A DNA stretch of 22,479 bases. Origin: Funneliformis mosseae. Taxonomy: Eukaryota > Glomeromycota > Glomeromycetes > Glomerales > Glomeraceae. Below, in pieces: positions 10,706-19,699 of this stretch. Every line of letters begins with the position of its first letter. Positions within the stretch are counted from its first letter, which is position 1. The stretch covers positions 1 through 22,479 of the forward strand of contig CAJVPP010001133.1 of assembly GCA_910592005.1 (NCBI GenBank), given 5' to 3'. Both the position numbers and the translations under genes were made by a program. The notes beneath the pieces were generated by a model. That model worked only from the letters and a program-made list of their open reading frames with translations. It made no database searches and was not told the origin of the DNA.

Positions 10706-11419
10706 AAATTTTGCGATATTAGCTACGAGTCATGTGCATTATTGGTTGATAGATTGATTAGATTATGATGTCATATTATTCATTCTAATGCATGCAATTA
10801 TGTTTGTCTTGAAATGTCTAAATATAATTTTGAGTGAAACTTGTACCAACTGATTAGATTATTACCGAATATTGTCCCTTTTCGGTCTTCATTTCTAGCG
10901 ATAAATGAAAACTTGATGAAGAAAAGAACAAAAGTATCCAATATGAAACGTAATAAAACGCATAATAATCTAGGACTTTAATAAATAAAGAAGAAAGATA
11001 ATGTTCATTGTAAAATAAATTGTAAGGATCACATGTGACTGTAGTAACCATTAGTAAAAATTAGCTTACGTGTGGTAACGGACGTCAGTTAACGAAACGA
11101 TATTTTTTTTTTTTTTTTTTTTTTTTATATTATAAATAAGGACAATGCCAAAAGTGAAAAAAATAATATTTCTCGGGACCCGATTACCAAGTGAATTTTT
11201 TTAGTTAAGATCGTTCCGGTGGTCTAGACTCTATGATTGAAAATGTCCGCCTGCTCAAAATTTGGTTAGACTTTTCGTTGCATTTATGCTCCGGACTTAA
11301 CAATGGTTAAATAAGGTTATTATTAAAAATGAAACATATGAAAAAGTTTTTGAATTGCTTGATTACTTAAAGGTTTTAAATAAAAGGAAAAGTTTCAAAT
11401 TAGTTAATTATAAAAAATC
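10706..11419. other. Intergenic, with a T24 run
   Basis: No supportable gene. A pure T24 run lies at 11103-11126. A weak inverted repeat may join GTTAAGATCGTTCCGG near 11205 to TCCGGACTTAAC near 11293, but pairing is partial and I do not call an element. Confidence 0.45.
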
Positions 11420-11526
11420 ATGTCACAAAAAAAAAAGCTTACGGAACGTTAGGACCGTGGTAAAATCAGTAAATTTCATGGTATCTTTTAACCACGCTCC
11501 GTGAGAAAAAATGGGACATGTGACAT
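11420..11526. mobile_element. Small foldback (MITE-like) inverted repeat
   Basis: Two nested complementary blocks give a 107-bp foldback. The outer arms are ATGTCACA (11420-11427) and TGTGACAT (11519-11526). The inner arms are CTTACGGA..CCGTGGTAAAA (from 11438) and TTTTAACCACGCTCCGTGAG (ending 11505), which pair if a short extra segment on the left is looped out. No target duplication is clear. It is short and non-coding. Confidence 0.5.
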
Positions 11527-12820
11527 TTATAGTTCAATCCTTTCCCAAAAATTTCATTTTAAAATCTTCAGAAACAATATCAAGATGAAATTTTTGCAAA
11601 TCGCTACTATTAGGTGATGAGATATACGCTAAGCATTATTTGTATTCATCACAAGCTTTTTGAAACAAAGAATTAATATACTAACTATTTAAAATTTGAT
11701 TGTTAAGTGGTGTAATATAAAGTTTAACGTCTGGCTGAAATTTTAGCAAACGCAACTTTGAAGCTTCGGCCGAAATCTGAAATTTTCACTACTAATTATC
11801 TACTACCAATGTTTTATAAAAAATTAATTTTGTAAAACAATTAATTTAATAAATAATTTATTATACTATAAATCATTATAATGAATAATACATCTAGCTC
11901 TTTAATATTTGAAACGAATTCAGATGAATATAAGGAAGAATAAAATTAATCACAGATAATAATAAAATATAATGCAATTCATTTTATTTGATTTCAATTT
12001 TTAAATACAAATAAATCGAAATACTATTATTTATCAATGATAAAATTTCAAGATTAATTTATATGTAAAAAATTTCAGTATTTGCTAATTAATTCATTGA
12101 TAATAATTTATAAAATATAAAAATTTGTTCATAAAAAAACTTTATTTAATAATTCAAATTAATACTATAGTACTCAAAGATATGTGAATACGAATATATA
12201 TGCAAAATTTTAGCACATATTATTATGCAGAATTTTTCAGTCGGAACTAATTAAATTAAAAAATAAGTTGATAACGAAAACATTACTTTTAATAAAACGA
12301 TAAAGATTTATAAAGACTGATATTTCGTTGCTTTAAATTATAGACCACATGACACTAGAAAAAAATATATCACTAGAACCATATTACCAAAAATTTTTCA
12401 CTAAAAGTATAGCTAAAAAAAATTTATTAAAATATAAAGTGTTCGATATAAAAAAATAAATTCACACGAGTTCTATTTTTAATTGTAATTTTTTAATACG
12501 CAACGATGGAAAATTTACATTTGATTTAAAAATATACCGGTAAAAAACTTTTAATGTTTTTAAAATACCGGACCGGTAATAACGGTTAAATTTTTAAACA
12601 TAAATTTTATTTGCGGACAAATGAACCCTATCAGAAACTTATTTAAGCTTGAAATTTATCCACTATTCTTCTATCTTTCGTTGTCAAACTCTCGACACAC
12701 TTTTTCCTATAAATTTATTCGTCTACCGATTTACCGTGCTAGTCAGCAGCATATGGTTCGTTTTTTGTGTAACTTAAAAAACCTGTAATTATCCTTTAAG
12801 TAAAGTTTCGTAAATCAGAC
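11527..12820. other. Intergenic / upstream region of the kinase-like gene
   Basis: No gene seen. A short imperfect hairpin with CCGGTAAAAAAC and GTTTTTAAAATACCGG arms lies at about 12533-12571. The last 150 bases have higher GC and a TATAAAT word near 12709, about 110 bases upstream of the kinase-like start codon, which could be its promoter. Confidence 0.4.
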
Positions 12821-14131
12821 ATGTCCTTCCATCAAGATGATTATATGGTAAATTGGTTGATAAGACCAAATTCGAATTTTGGAACATGTTTAGATTGTGG
12901 AAAAGAAAAAAGCGACGTAGGATGGTGTAAACATTGTGAAATTAGTGCCTTTAAAGGAAATTTTAGAAAATGGAACCTTGACATTGATAATTTAATTCAA
13001 TACACACAACTAAATGCGACGTGGATTATAGATTTTTTAGAATATATTGATTTTGTACAATTAGAATTAGTAGAAATAGCAAATAGAAATGAGGCCACTG
13101 GCGAAATTTACTCAGCAATTTGGATAGAAGGTCCCCGAAGGCTTTGGGATAATGACGCTGAAAATTGGTCACGAAATGGTCCTACAAAAGTTGCTCGAAA
13201 AAGAATGAAGATTACTTAAAGCAAGTAAGTTATGTCTTAACTTTTATTCGAAATTATTTATTTAAATATTTGTCTTTTAGAGATAATAACGAAAATTTAA
13301 TTAATTTTAAATGAAGCTTTATAAACATCACCAATGCGAGAACGTTGCAAACATTTATGGAGTGACTAAAGATTATAATTCAAATTACATGCTCGTTATG
13401 AAGTAATATGAATATTATGAAAATCTGGATTTATATTCATATATTGATGAAACTCAAGGAAACCATTATTGGAAAGGCACCATTGTAATGCTTTGGCAGA
13501 TATTGGGAAGAATAATCGTCTTTCATGAAAAGGGATTAATTCATGGAAATCTTCACGGAGGCGAAATCTTGGTTGAAGTTGAAAATGGTTCAGTTGAAAA
13601 CGTTTTTATCCCAGATATTGAACCATATTTTTCTGATACGAGAAATTCAAATTAGATATATGGAGTTCTTCCTTTTATCGCTCCTGAAATCTTACACGGA
13701 AATTCACCAACAAAGGCCTCAGATATTTTTAGTTTTGGTCTTATTATGTGGACACTTTCTGCAGGTGTTCGTCCATGGTGCAATAGACCACATGATCTTG
13801 AATTAGCTACTGAAATTTCTTCTGGTCTTCGTCCTGAAATCATTGACGAAACTCCAGATTTTTACGCTCAGTTAATGACGAAAAGTTGGCATCCAGATCC
13901 TTCAAGTCGTCCAACAGCATCTGAATTGTATCAATTATTAGGTGATTGGATAAATGTTATTGATAATTCAAATTAACCGAAAAATCTGTTACCATGAAAG
14001 AGAAAAAAATTTCGGGTTCAGAAAATAAATTTCGTCGCGAAAGAAATCATCCCGAAGCTGTTTATACAGGCAAGTCCTTGTATTTTCCTGAATTAATTAC
14101 ACAAAATCTATTATTGACAACAAAATATTAA
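12821..14131 (+). pseudogene. Protein-kinase-like gene, degenerate (pseudokinase-like)
   Basis: Starts at ATG 12821; residues 1-132 are open. C23, C26, C36 and C39 form a CxxC-x9-CxxC pair, followed by FxxNFxxW and IDNLIQYTQL, the usual N-terminal layout of expanded Rhizophagus-type kinases. The glycine loop is lost (EIANRNEATGEIY), but the VAxK-like lysine remains (VARK, K127). A TAA at 13217 precedes a likely intron (13225-13280, GTAAGT..TAG). A frame change near 13300 leads to frame-consistent coding from 13311 to 13973, with a TAA at 13404 and a TAG at 13653. There the HRD motif reads HGN (13542) and DFG reads DIE (13614), while APE (13683), a DIFSFG block and RPTASE are kept. A -1 shift near 13973 restores the family tail (NHPEAVYTGKS), ending at TAA 14131. 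I infer a recently decayed gene whose ancestor was already catalytically suspect. Confidence 0.8.
13225..13280 (+). other. Probable 56-bp spliceosomal intron in the kinase-like gene
   Basis: The donor is GTAAGT and the acceptor is TTGTCTTTTAG, after a pyrimidine-rich tract. The segment separates two coding-like blocks of the same gene, and its length is normal for a fungal intron. Splicing here does not remove the upstream TAA at 13217. Confidence 0.55.
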
Positions 14132-14773
14132 GTCGGCGACGACTATCTGAACAACAAATATAAATTGGCGTCGATATTTTAAATTTTAAATTTAAATCTG
14201 TATATTCTAGCTGATTTAATTACGTATTGTTTATTAAGAAATATGAAACTAAGTCACAATCTACTATAAGCTGATTTAACAATACAGAGAAATTTCTTCT
14301 TCGTCGGTAAGAAATCTTGCACAAGTAATCTATAAGTAAAATATTTAAGTTGCTAGTACAATCCTATTATTATGTTTTATTATTAATATTAAGCGTTTGG
14401 CGGTATATACATTTTTTTTCTTTGATGTGGTATTTAGAAATATTTAGAATGTTTGTTTGTTTTCCATTTAATTTGCTACTTTCCCACACTGTTTTAAATT
14501 GGTTATACATTTGTGAGAATGAAATTTTTCTATGAGATGAACTTTATATTTTGGAATTAATTATAAATAAATTCATCAATACAAATTAAGCAATCAATCA
14601 AGTTTTTATGCACAATAGGCTAAAGAAGAAATACTAAAAAATAAATTTATGAAACATTACTCGTTAAAATGCGTTTTAAGCAAGGAATTAATAAAGAAAA
14701 TGCTTGGGAGTACGAGTTAAAATATTCGATAAAGTTTTTCTCATCAACCTGTTATTGTAAAATATTTATGCAA
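14132..14773. other. Intergenic, downstream of the kinase-like gene
   Basis: A 61-codon hydrophobic frame at 14350-14535 (plus) is Leu/Phe/Tyr-rich, but has no recognisable motif and fits AT-rich chance sequence. Nothing else is supported. Confidence 0.4.
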
Positions 14774-15001
14774 CTAAATTTGTGATCCGGTGCAAATACA
14801 ATAATTTGGTTGAGCAACCTCTTCTTTTGAAATAACTTCTCGTTTCTTGCAATGTGGGATCAAATGCGAAAGTTTTAAGAATGTCTTTACGAAATTTTCT
14901 TTATTACAACTAAGATTTTTAAATTTTTTAATAACATACCATTTAAACAAACAATTGTAGTCAACGGAGATTTCGAAAATCATGTGATTAAGTGACGTCA
15001 T
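14774..15001 (-). CDS. Hypothetical 75-codon frame, possible gene fragment
   Basis: The minus-strand frame from ATG 15001 to the stop at 14774 has a more balanced composition than surrounding DNA and contains several cysteines, including LSCNKENF, HLIPHCKKRE and YCICTGS. I do not recognise a family. It could be one exon of a decayed gene or a chance frame. No TATA-like signal, intron or conserved neighbour supports it. Confidence 0.2.
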   Translation of the reverse strand: MTSLNHMIFEISVDYNCLFKWYVIKKFKNLSCNKENFVKTFLKLSHLIPHCKKREVISKEEVAQPNYCICTGSQI

Positions 15002-15312
15002 AGGTTCAAAGATACTGTATATGACCGCTTTGTCTTCTTTGTACCGTATTGCACATCTATAAATTTGATTGACATCGTGATGGTATTCTCCCAGAATCTA
15101 GCTGCGTATTAAGCCGACATAACTTGTTATTATTTTTTGTAGAATACTTACTTAATAGATTAATGATGTGATGATATTTGTGATGAAACGGAGGTATGTT
15201 TGAAAATTTAGTAGATTTTTTAGTATTAAGTAGGTAAAACGATTAAATGTAAAACTTATGTGTTATATAGTGTCCAAGGATCGAATACCCTTTGAAAATT
15301 AGGGAAATATGA

Positions 15313-15528
15313 TTGCATCACGAAAACCTGGATCGACTGATGTTCAGGGATACACTTAACATATTGACCGTCAGTATTACGATAAATTTCGATAAAAAAT
15401 TATATTATGAACCATTATCCATACCATATCATCAACCGCACGCGTACAATAGAATCGAATTTTTGAATCCATGGAAATTAAGGAGATTCATTATTACTTC
15501 ATCGAGATCCAGTCAGTTGATATCCTGA
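15313..15528 (+). pseudogene. Coding-like fragment upstream of the HMG-like relic
   Basis: An open frame with coding-like composition, including TVSITINFDKKLYYEPLSIP and NRIEFLNPWKLRRF. It has no ATG at its start (the first codon is TTG), so it is at best an internal exon or a truncated gene. It lies 30-50 bases upstream of the HMG-box-like stretch and may belong to the same decayed gene. I do not recognise its family. Confidence 0.25.
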
Positions 15529-15554
15529 ATTTCCTATATAGAAAATGATAATAA

Positions 15555-15779
15555 TCACAGAAATTATTAAACCTCTTGCAATTACCTTTTGTTAGAAATG
15601 ACCCATCATTAACTGATAGGCAAATTCGATTATCGGCAAATGTCTGGCACAACTCAATCCCACAGTGCATCATACGATGGAAGTTTCGAAAAAAAAAATA
15701 CATTGTACAGTGTATTGACAACAGTGATGGAGCATTTGATCGGACAAATTTAAAACTTTTTATGGAATGTTATAGATAA
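15555..15779 (+). pseudogene. Possible degenerate HMG-box gene fragment
   Basis: One frame ends FVRNDPSLTDRQIRLSANVW, then HNSIPQCIIRWKFRKKKYIV, and stops at 15779. The spacing W-x10-W followed by a basic R-K-K-K run matches helices 2-3 of HMG boxes of the MATA_HMG type, where an aromatic residue follows the helix-2 tryptophan by 11 positions. Immediately upstream, in a frame offset by one base, is IIKPLAITF, which resembles the KPxNAFxxFRR start of the box; the switch falls at the TTTT run near 15588. I infer a box split by a one-base slip. No start codon is visible, so treat it as a remnant. The match is by eye and could be coincidence. Confidence 0.35.
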
Positions 15780-16104
15780 ATACTTAAGATGATAAACACG
15801 CAAGAAACGTGTTTCAATATGAAAACAATCGTGATGTTACTCTTCCAATTGAGTTTGGATGGTGGATTTGAAGAAGGTAAAGATGTTAATTCACCCTGAT
15901 TGAATAAAGGTAACTGAATTTCCCAATTTAATAAAATGTAAAATTTCTATGTTGATATCATTCGATACGATGAAGCAAATAAATAAGTTTCACATGATTT
16001 AAGGTCACATAACGTATTAGTCAATCGGAATAATTTATTATTTTCTTGAATTCATTACTTATTTATTATACAATTGCATGGATTCATTATCTAAATTTTA
16101 CGCT
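15780..16104. other. Intergenic
   Basis: A short hairpin (AAACACG at 15794-15800 with CGTGTTT at 15808-15814) and a brief coding-like stretch around 15815-15875 follow the HMG-like remnant. Neither supports a gene call. Confidence 0.4.
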
Positions 16105-16113
16105 GTCCACACT

Positions 16114-16734
16114 ATCGTTGCGGGACAAAACCATAAACCCATTTTGGCAAAAGTCGAACCTTTTCAGAAATTATTTCGGCAGTTTCGATAACACTTTGCG
16201 AATTTGACGGTTTATTGTAGCACAATGTAGAATATAAATTAGAACTAAGTTTCCAAAATAATACATTATTTATCGAGCAGGTTTTAAATTATATTTAATT
16301 TTAAAAATCAGATTCGGATTTAAATCCTTCTCTATTTGCATATCAAATAAATTTTTTTTTAGCTTAATAAATTATACATTTCATATACCCGATGCGGATA
16401 TCTGGGTTTAAATCCGACTCTAGACGATGATTTTTCAAATGAAAGTTTAATGGATGAATAAGATAAGAATATTGTCATGAGTTTAAATGAAGAACATATG
16501 GGAGATAAATGATGTAACTGGACTTGATCAATATATAAAATTTTTTGATTTTTTTTTTATTCTTTATAAATATATAAATATATGATATTATAAAAGAAAG
16601 TGATCTTAGCTATATATGATTTGCTCATCTCGTTAGACAAAAATAATAAATTTTAAATTCAAAACTGTTTTTAATATCAGAAGGTTTCGATGTGTTTAGT
16701 CATTCGTAGAAAATTTTGCCACCCGGCAACCTTA
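16114..16734 (-). mobile_element. MULE-type MITE, copy 2 (621 bp) with perfect 9-bp target duplication
   Basis: The nine bases GTCCACACT occur at 16105-16113 and again at 16735-16743, immediately outside the element. The ends are ATCGTTGCGGGACAAAACC on the plus strand and TAAGGTTGCCGGGTGGCAAAA on the minus strand, an imperfect terminal inverted repeat built on GTTGC(C)GGG..CAAAA. The element aligns in reverse with 1452-2064. It contains a nested inverted-repeat insertion at 16310-16421 absent from copy 1. A 9-bp duplication is the established hallmark of Mutator-like transposition. No coding capacity is visible. Confidence 0.85.
16310..16421. mobile_element. Nested small inverted-repeat insertion inside the MITE
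   Basis: The left end AGATTCGGATTTAAATCC (16310-16327) is complementary to the right end GGGTTTAAATCCGACTCT (16404-16421) at 16 of 18 positions. The core GGATTTAAATCC is itself a palindrome. The segment interrupts the alignment between the two MITE copies, so it entered after the family spread. I cannot define a clean target duplication. Confidence 0.5.
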
Positions 16735-16743
16735 GTCCACACT

Positions 16744-17458
16744 TGGATAAAAAATAACCCCGAATATGTGCAAAATTATGCAAATTAAATGATTAATGAA
16801 AGTTTTGCATTTTATTCACAAACACACTTATGTTGATCATTGCCTTCGAAATAAAACGTCCCGATTTAATTTCACACATTGGTTAAAATCACTAGTTTAT
16901 TGCGGACGAAAAAAACTTCATTAATTCGATGAGTCCATAAAAAAAATATGCCCAACTACGAGACCGTGACCCTTGAATCACGCCTGCGCTATTTCGTCAC
17001 ATGTTCAAAGAAAATTTTTTTTAGTCCGTTTCGACATATAATACTTTAGATTTTTACATGACAAATTTCAGGAGTGCGTCCTTGGAACGCGCGCTTTTGC
17101 CAAAAAAAAAAATTATTAATACATGCGAAAAATAAATACAATGATCGATACATAATGATTTTATGCTAATAATATATGGAACTTTCACTATGCTAACTAT
17201 TATATGGCGGTGTGGAAACCGTGAGGTTTGGATGGACATTTTGAGGCGGATTTGAAATTGCTAGTTCCAATGCTTGCGCATGCAAATTTTTATTTATCAC
17301 TTTTACCTATTGTCGGGATTTCCGCATGATAATTTACGCGATCATATAACACACTAAAGCTGTGACATAAAATTTTGGGAAAGCTTTGTCACGCATTTAA
17401 ATTTCATTTAGCAGTGTCCATATATCCGCATGTAACATACAATTGGATAAAAATCACT
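16744..17458. other. Intergenic
   Basis: No supportable gene. A 61-codon minus-strand frame at 17054-17239 has no motif. Some patches (around 16960-16995 and 17070-17100) have higher GC with CGCGCG and CACGCC words, which may be old element ends. Confidence 0.4.
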
Positions 17459-17505
17459 ACCCTGAAATGTGGGCGTAACTTTATTTGAAAATTTTTATTC
17501 AGGGT
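17459..17505. repeat. Short inverted repeat, ACCCTGAA / TTCAGGGT
   Basis: Exact 8-bp arms (17459-17466 and 17498-17505) with CAC/CAGAAC-like outer bases enclose about 31 bases that include TGGGCGTAAC. The arrangement resembles the paired ends of a much-deleted Tc1/mariner-type element, but nothing internal confirms that. Confidence 0.35.
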
Positions 17506-17644
17506 GTTCTGATGTTACTCAGTCTACATAATTGATGAAATTTTCAACGATATATTTAAAGTTAGTTCGAAGAAATTAAGAAATTATTAGTGGAGATACT
17601 TAAATATCCAATAAATATGTTTTCACCTTCTAGAAGATACTTAC

Positions 17645-18195
17645 TTTTATGCGCGAAATCTAGCAATCGTGCAAATTCATCGTCTTGTTTAAGCTGAAGT
17701 TCTTTAATTAGTTTTTTTTGAGTAATCCAAAAGTTCTTCAGTAGTCTTATAAGTCTAAACAATAGATAGATAATATGACAAAGTAACTTAGGAAACAGCA
17801 AAAAAATAATATAAATAAAATAATACATCAAAAATTTTTTTAATAGCCTTTTCAGTAGCTTTCTCCAATGAGGTAGATAATTTGTCACTTTCGAGTTTTT
17901 GTAAAAGTGGCATGATGGCATTTAAGCTGGCGCCATTCTGTTGGATGATTAAATTCATTGTCTCCATATAGGAGAGAAGAAGTTCTTTCCCAGTTTGTAA
18001 TTTTGTTAGTTTCATTAGTGTTATCAATTCAGCAATCTTATGTTGATGTTCCGTATCAGCTTTCCGAATTTGTAATTCATAATTAATCTGCAATTCCCGA
18101 CTACGGAGTTCAGTTTCCCGTTTATGAGCTTCATATGCGATATTCATTCTATGTCTTTCCTCTTCTAAAGCATTACTTGATGAATTATTGTCCAT
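17645..18195 (-). CDS. Hypothetical small coiled-coil-like protein, two exons, possible frameshift
   Basis: ATG at 18195 opens a 123-codon exon to 17827, rich in Glu, Lys, Gln and Leu. Residues about 9-70 form a charged helical stretch (EEERHRMNIAYEAHKRETEL, then ELQIRKADTEHQHKIAELI), likely coiled coil. An open frame extends further upstream but becomes low-complexity, so I choose 18195; a TATAAATA lies 38 bases upstream (18240-18233). A probable intron, 17826-17755 (GTATTA..TTGTTTAG), joins in phase to exon 2, beginning TYKTTEELLDYSKK. An A8 run (17719-17712) then shifts the frame to a TAA; one A fewer would continue through KELQLKQDDEFARLLDFAHK to a perfect GTAAGT donor at 17644. I recognise no family. 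It is either a live gene with a run-length error or polymorphism, or a new pseudogene. A third exon is not resolved. Confidence 0.5.
17755..17826 (-). other. Probable 72-bp intron of the coiled-coil gene
   Basis: Minus-strand donor GTATTA and acceptor TTGTTTAG flank an AT-rich segment with a run of T. Leaving it in would append an uncharacteristic hydrophobic tail and a stop; removing it joins two charged helical coding blocks in phase. Confidence 0.5.
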
Positions 18196-18957
18196 CTTGA
18201 AATATCTGCTTAAAATAATGCGGTCCAACTTGTATTTATAAAAGAGTAACAATAGGTACCATACTAATAGGTTTTGCAATAACAAAAACATAATCACATG
18301 TCTACAAAAATGTAAATGATTAAATTGTTCGTTATGTACTGTATTTATAAACAATTTTGTAATGTAAACAGAAGGTTTTATTGATTGATTATTGAGTAAA
18401 AATGAAGTAATCTTGACGATAAATTTATTAATAACATCAAATTAAATCAGTGTTGCTTCAACTTCGGCGTTCTACACTTTCGCAATGTCAATATATTAAA
18501 CTCAATAAATGCAATTACAAAAAAATTGAATAATAAGAAAATCGGAAATTAAAAAAAAAAAATAACGAAGTTACAAATACGAAATTTAAAATGTTAAAAC
18601 GGCAAAAGCAAAGGGGTTAAAGGGAGGTTTTCGAGATGTACTGTATATATGCAAAATATAATAAGGGCGAGCGTGGAATGTTACAGTAAGTTGTTTAAGG
18701 ATTTCCGGCTTGTATTTATAAAAAAAAAAAATAGGCTAGCCTAGGCTGTTAAATGATCAATGGAAAAATCGAAAGCGATTTACATGCGACATTATGGAGT
18801 TTTCGGGCGAAATTATATTGAATGTAGACCGACACAAAAAATTCTTGATTACTATTATAATATAAAAAACTAAAAATAAAATTAAAAAACATTAAAATTC
18901 GAAAAAAATAAAATATAAAATTGAATTTGAATTTTTGTCCGAAAAAAAATTCCAGTA
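18196..18957. other. Intergenic, upstream of the minus-strand gene
   Basis: No gene seen. The word CTTGTATTTATAAAA occurs at about 18230 and again near 18709; the first overlaps the TATA-like box of the coiled-coil gene. A palindromic GCTAGCCTAGGCT patch lies near 18734. A 75-codon minus-strand frame at 18749-18976 is Phe/Asn/Ile-rich and compositional. Confidence 0.45.
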
Positions 18958-19033
18958 TAAAATCAAAATTAAGCACCCTTACTAATTTTATCCATCACGT
19001 GATTGCAAAAGGGTGCTTAAATTTGAGATTTTA
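18958..19033. mobile_element. 76-bp foldback element with AAGCACCCTT arms
   Basis: TAAAATCAAAATTAAGCACC.. at 18958-18980 pairs with ..GGGTGCTTAAATTTGAGATTTTA ending at 19033; only a few positions are unpaired over about 23-25 bases. The loop contains ATCACGTGAT, itself a 10-bp palindrome. Such short near-perfect foldbacks are typical of MITE-derived repeats. No target duplication is clear. Confidence 0.6.
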
Positions 19034-19274
19034 CGGTATATAAATGCACTCTTTCTTTAAATGCATCCTTATACCTAGTCTCAAGGGAAGTACATTTATA
19101 AAGAGTTGACTGTACCAATGTTCTGTAGCTTTGAAATTTATAATAAAATTTATGTCATTTGAGGTTTTAAGTCATTATATGGTCATTTCAAGGTCATTTG
19201 CCAACACAGGTTAAAAGCTTGACAAATACATCGTATGATGCGCGTCACATGACAGAGTGAATAATATTATCTTA

Positions 19275-19434
19275 CCCAGTATCGCCATAAAATTTTTCAC
19301 CACGTGACCATATATAATTTATCACCCCTTGTCACACCCCTCGCTTTTCCATTTTCATAAGTATTCCGGGACTGAAATTTTTTTTGTGATGAAAAATATT
19401 TTTTTCACGCCCATTATAATTGGCGATACTGGGG
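19275..19434. mobile_element. Tc1/mariner-type MITE (160 bp, TA-flanked)
   Basis: The left end CCCAGTATCGCCA and the right end TGGCGATACTGGGG are inverted repeats differing by one base in length. Each is bordered by TA (19273-19274 and 19435-19436), the established Tc1/mariner target duplication. The interior is non-coding and has CACGTGAC and TTCACGCCC words just inside each end. TTA/TAA outside the repeats could alternatively suggest a PIF/Harbinger-type element, but the two triplets are not direct copies, so I prefer TA. Confidence 0.65.
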
Positions 19435-19699
19435 TAAATAATAATGAGCATCCTTAACCTAAGGTAAGGGTTTAGATCCTTATCCTAAACCGGTGTACTA
19501 TAAGCTGTATATGACGTATTATTTGTAAAATCATATCGCTAATCAAAAGTTTACTTCAAACAAATAAATTTTATATTTTATTAGGATTATATGTGCTTAA
19601 TAAAATATTTTTTTTTGTGGTTTTATACAATAAACATTATATTTGTTAATATGTCCGAAGGCATTTCAGAAAATACCTCAGTTCCTGAACTGAAAATAT
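19435..19699. other. Intergenic, before the MULE relic
   Basis: No gene is supported. An imperfect hairpin (GGGTTTAG..CTAAACC) lies near 19470-19492. The end of this stretch may contain further decayed transposase, since ISENTSVPELK-like peptide reads at about 19660-19693. Confidence 0.35.

Noticed and set aside
13543..13843. Other open frames overlapping the kinase-like gene (13543-13806 plus and 13652-13843 minus)
   Set aside because: Shadows of the kinase frame, which alone carries family motifs.
15494..15721. 75-codon minus-strand frame over the HMG-like stretch
   Set aside because: Antisense shadow; the plus strand carries the recognisable spacing and basic tail.
17788..18354. Longer N-terminus for the coiled-coil gene, starting at 18354
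   Set aside because: The extra 53 residues are hydrophobic low-complexity and overlap the TATA-like box; the charged, coding-like reading begins at 18195.
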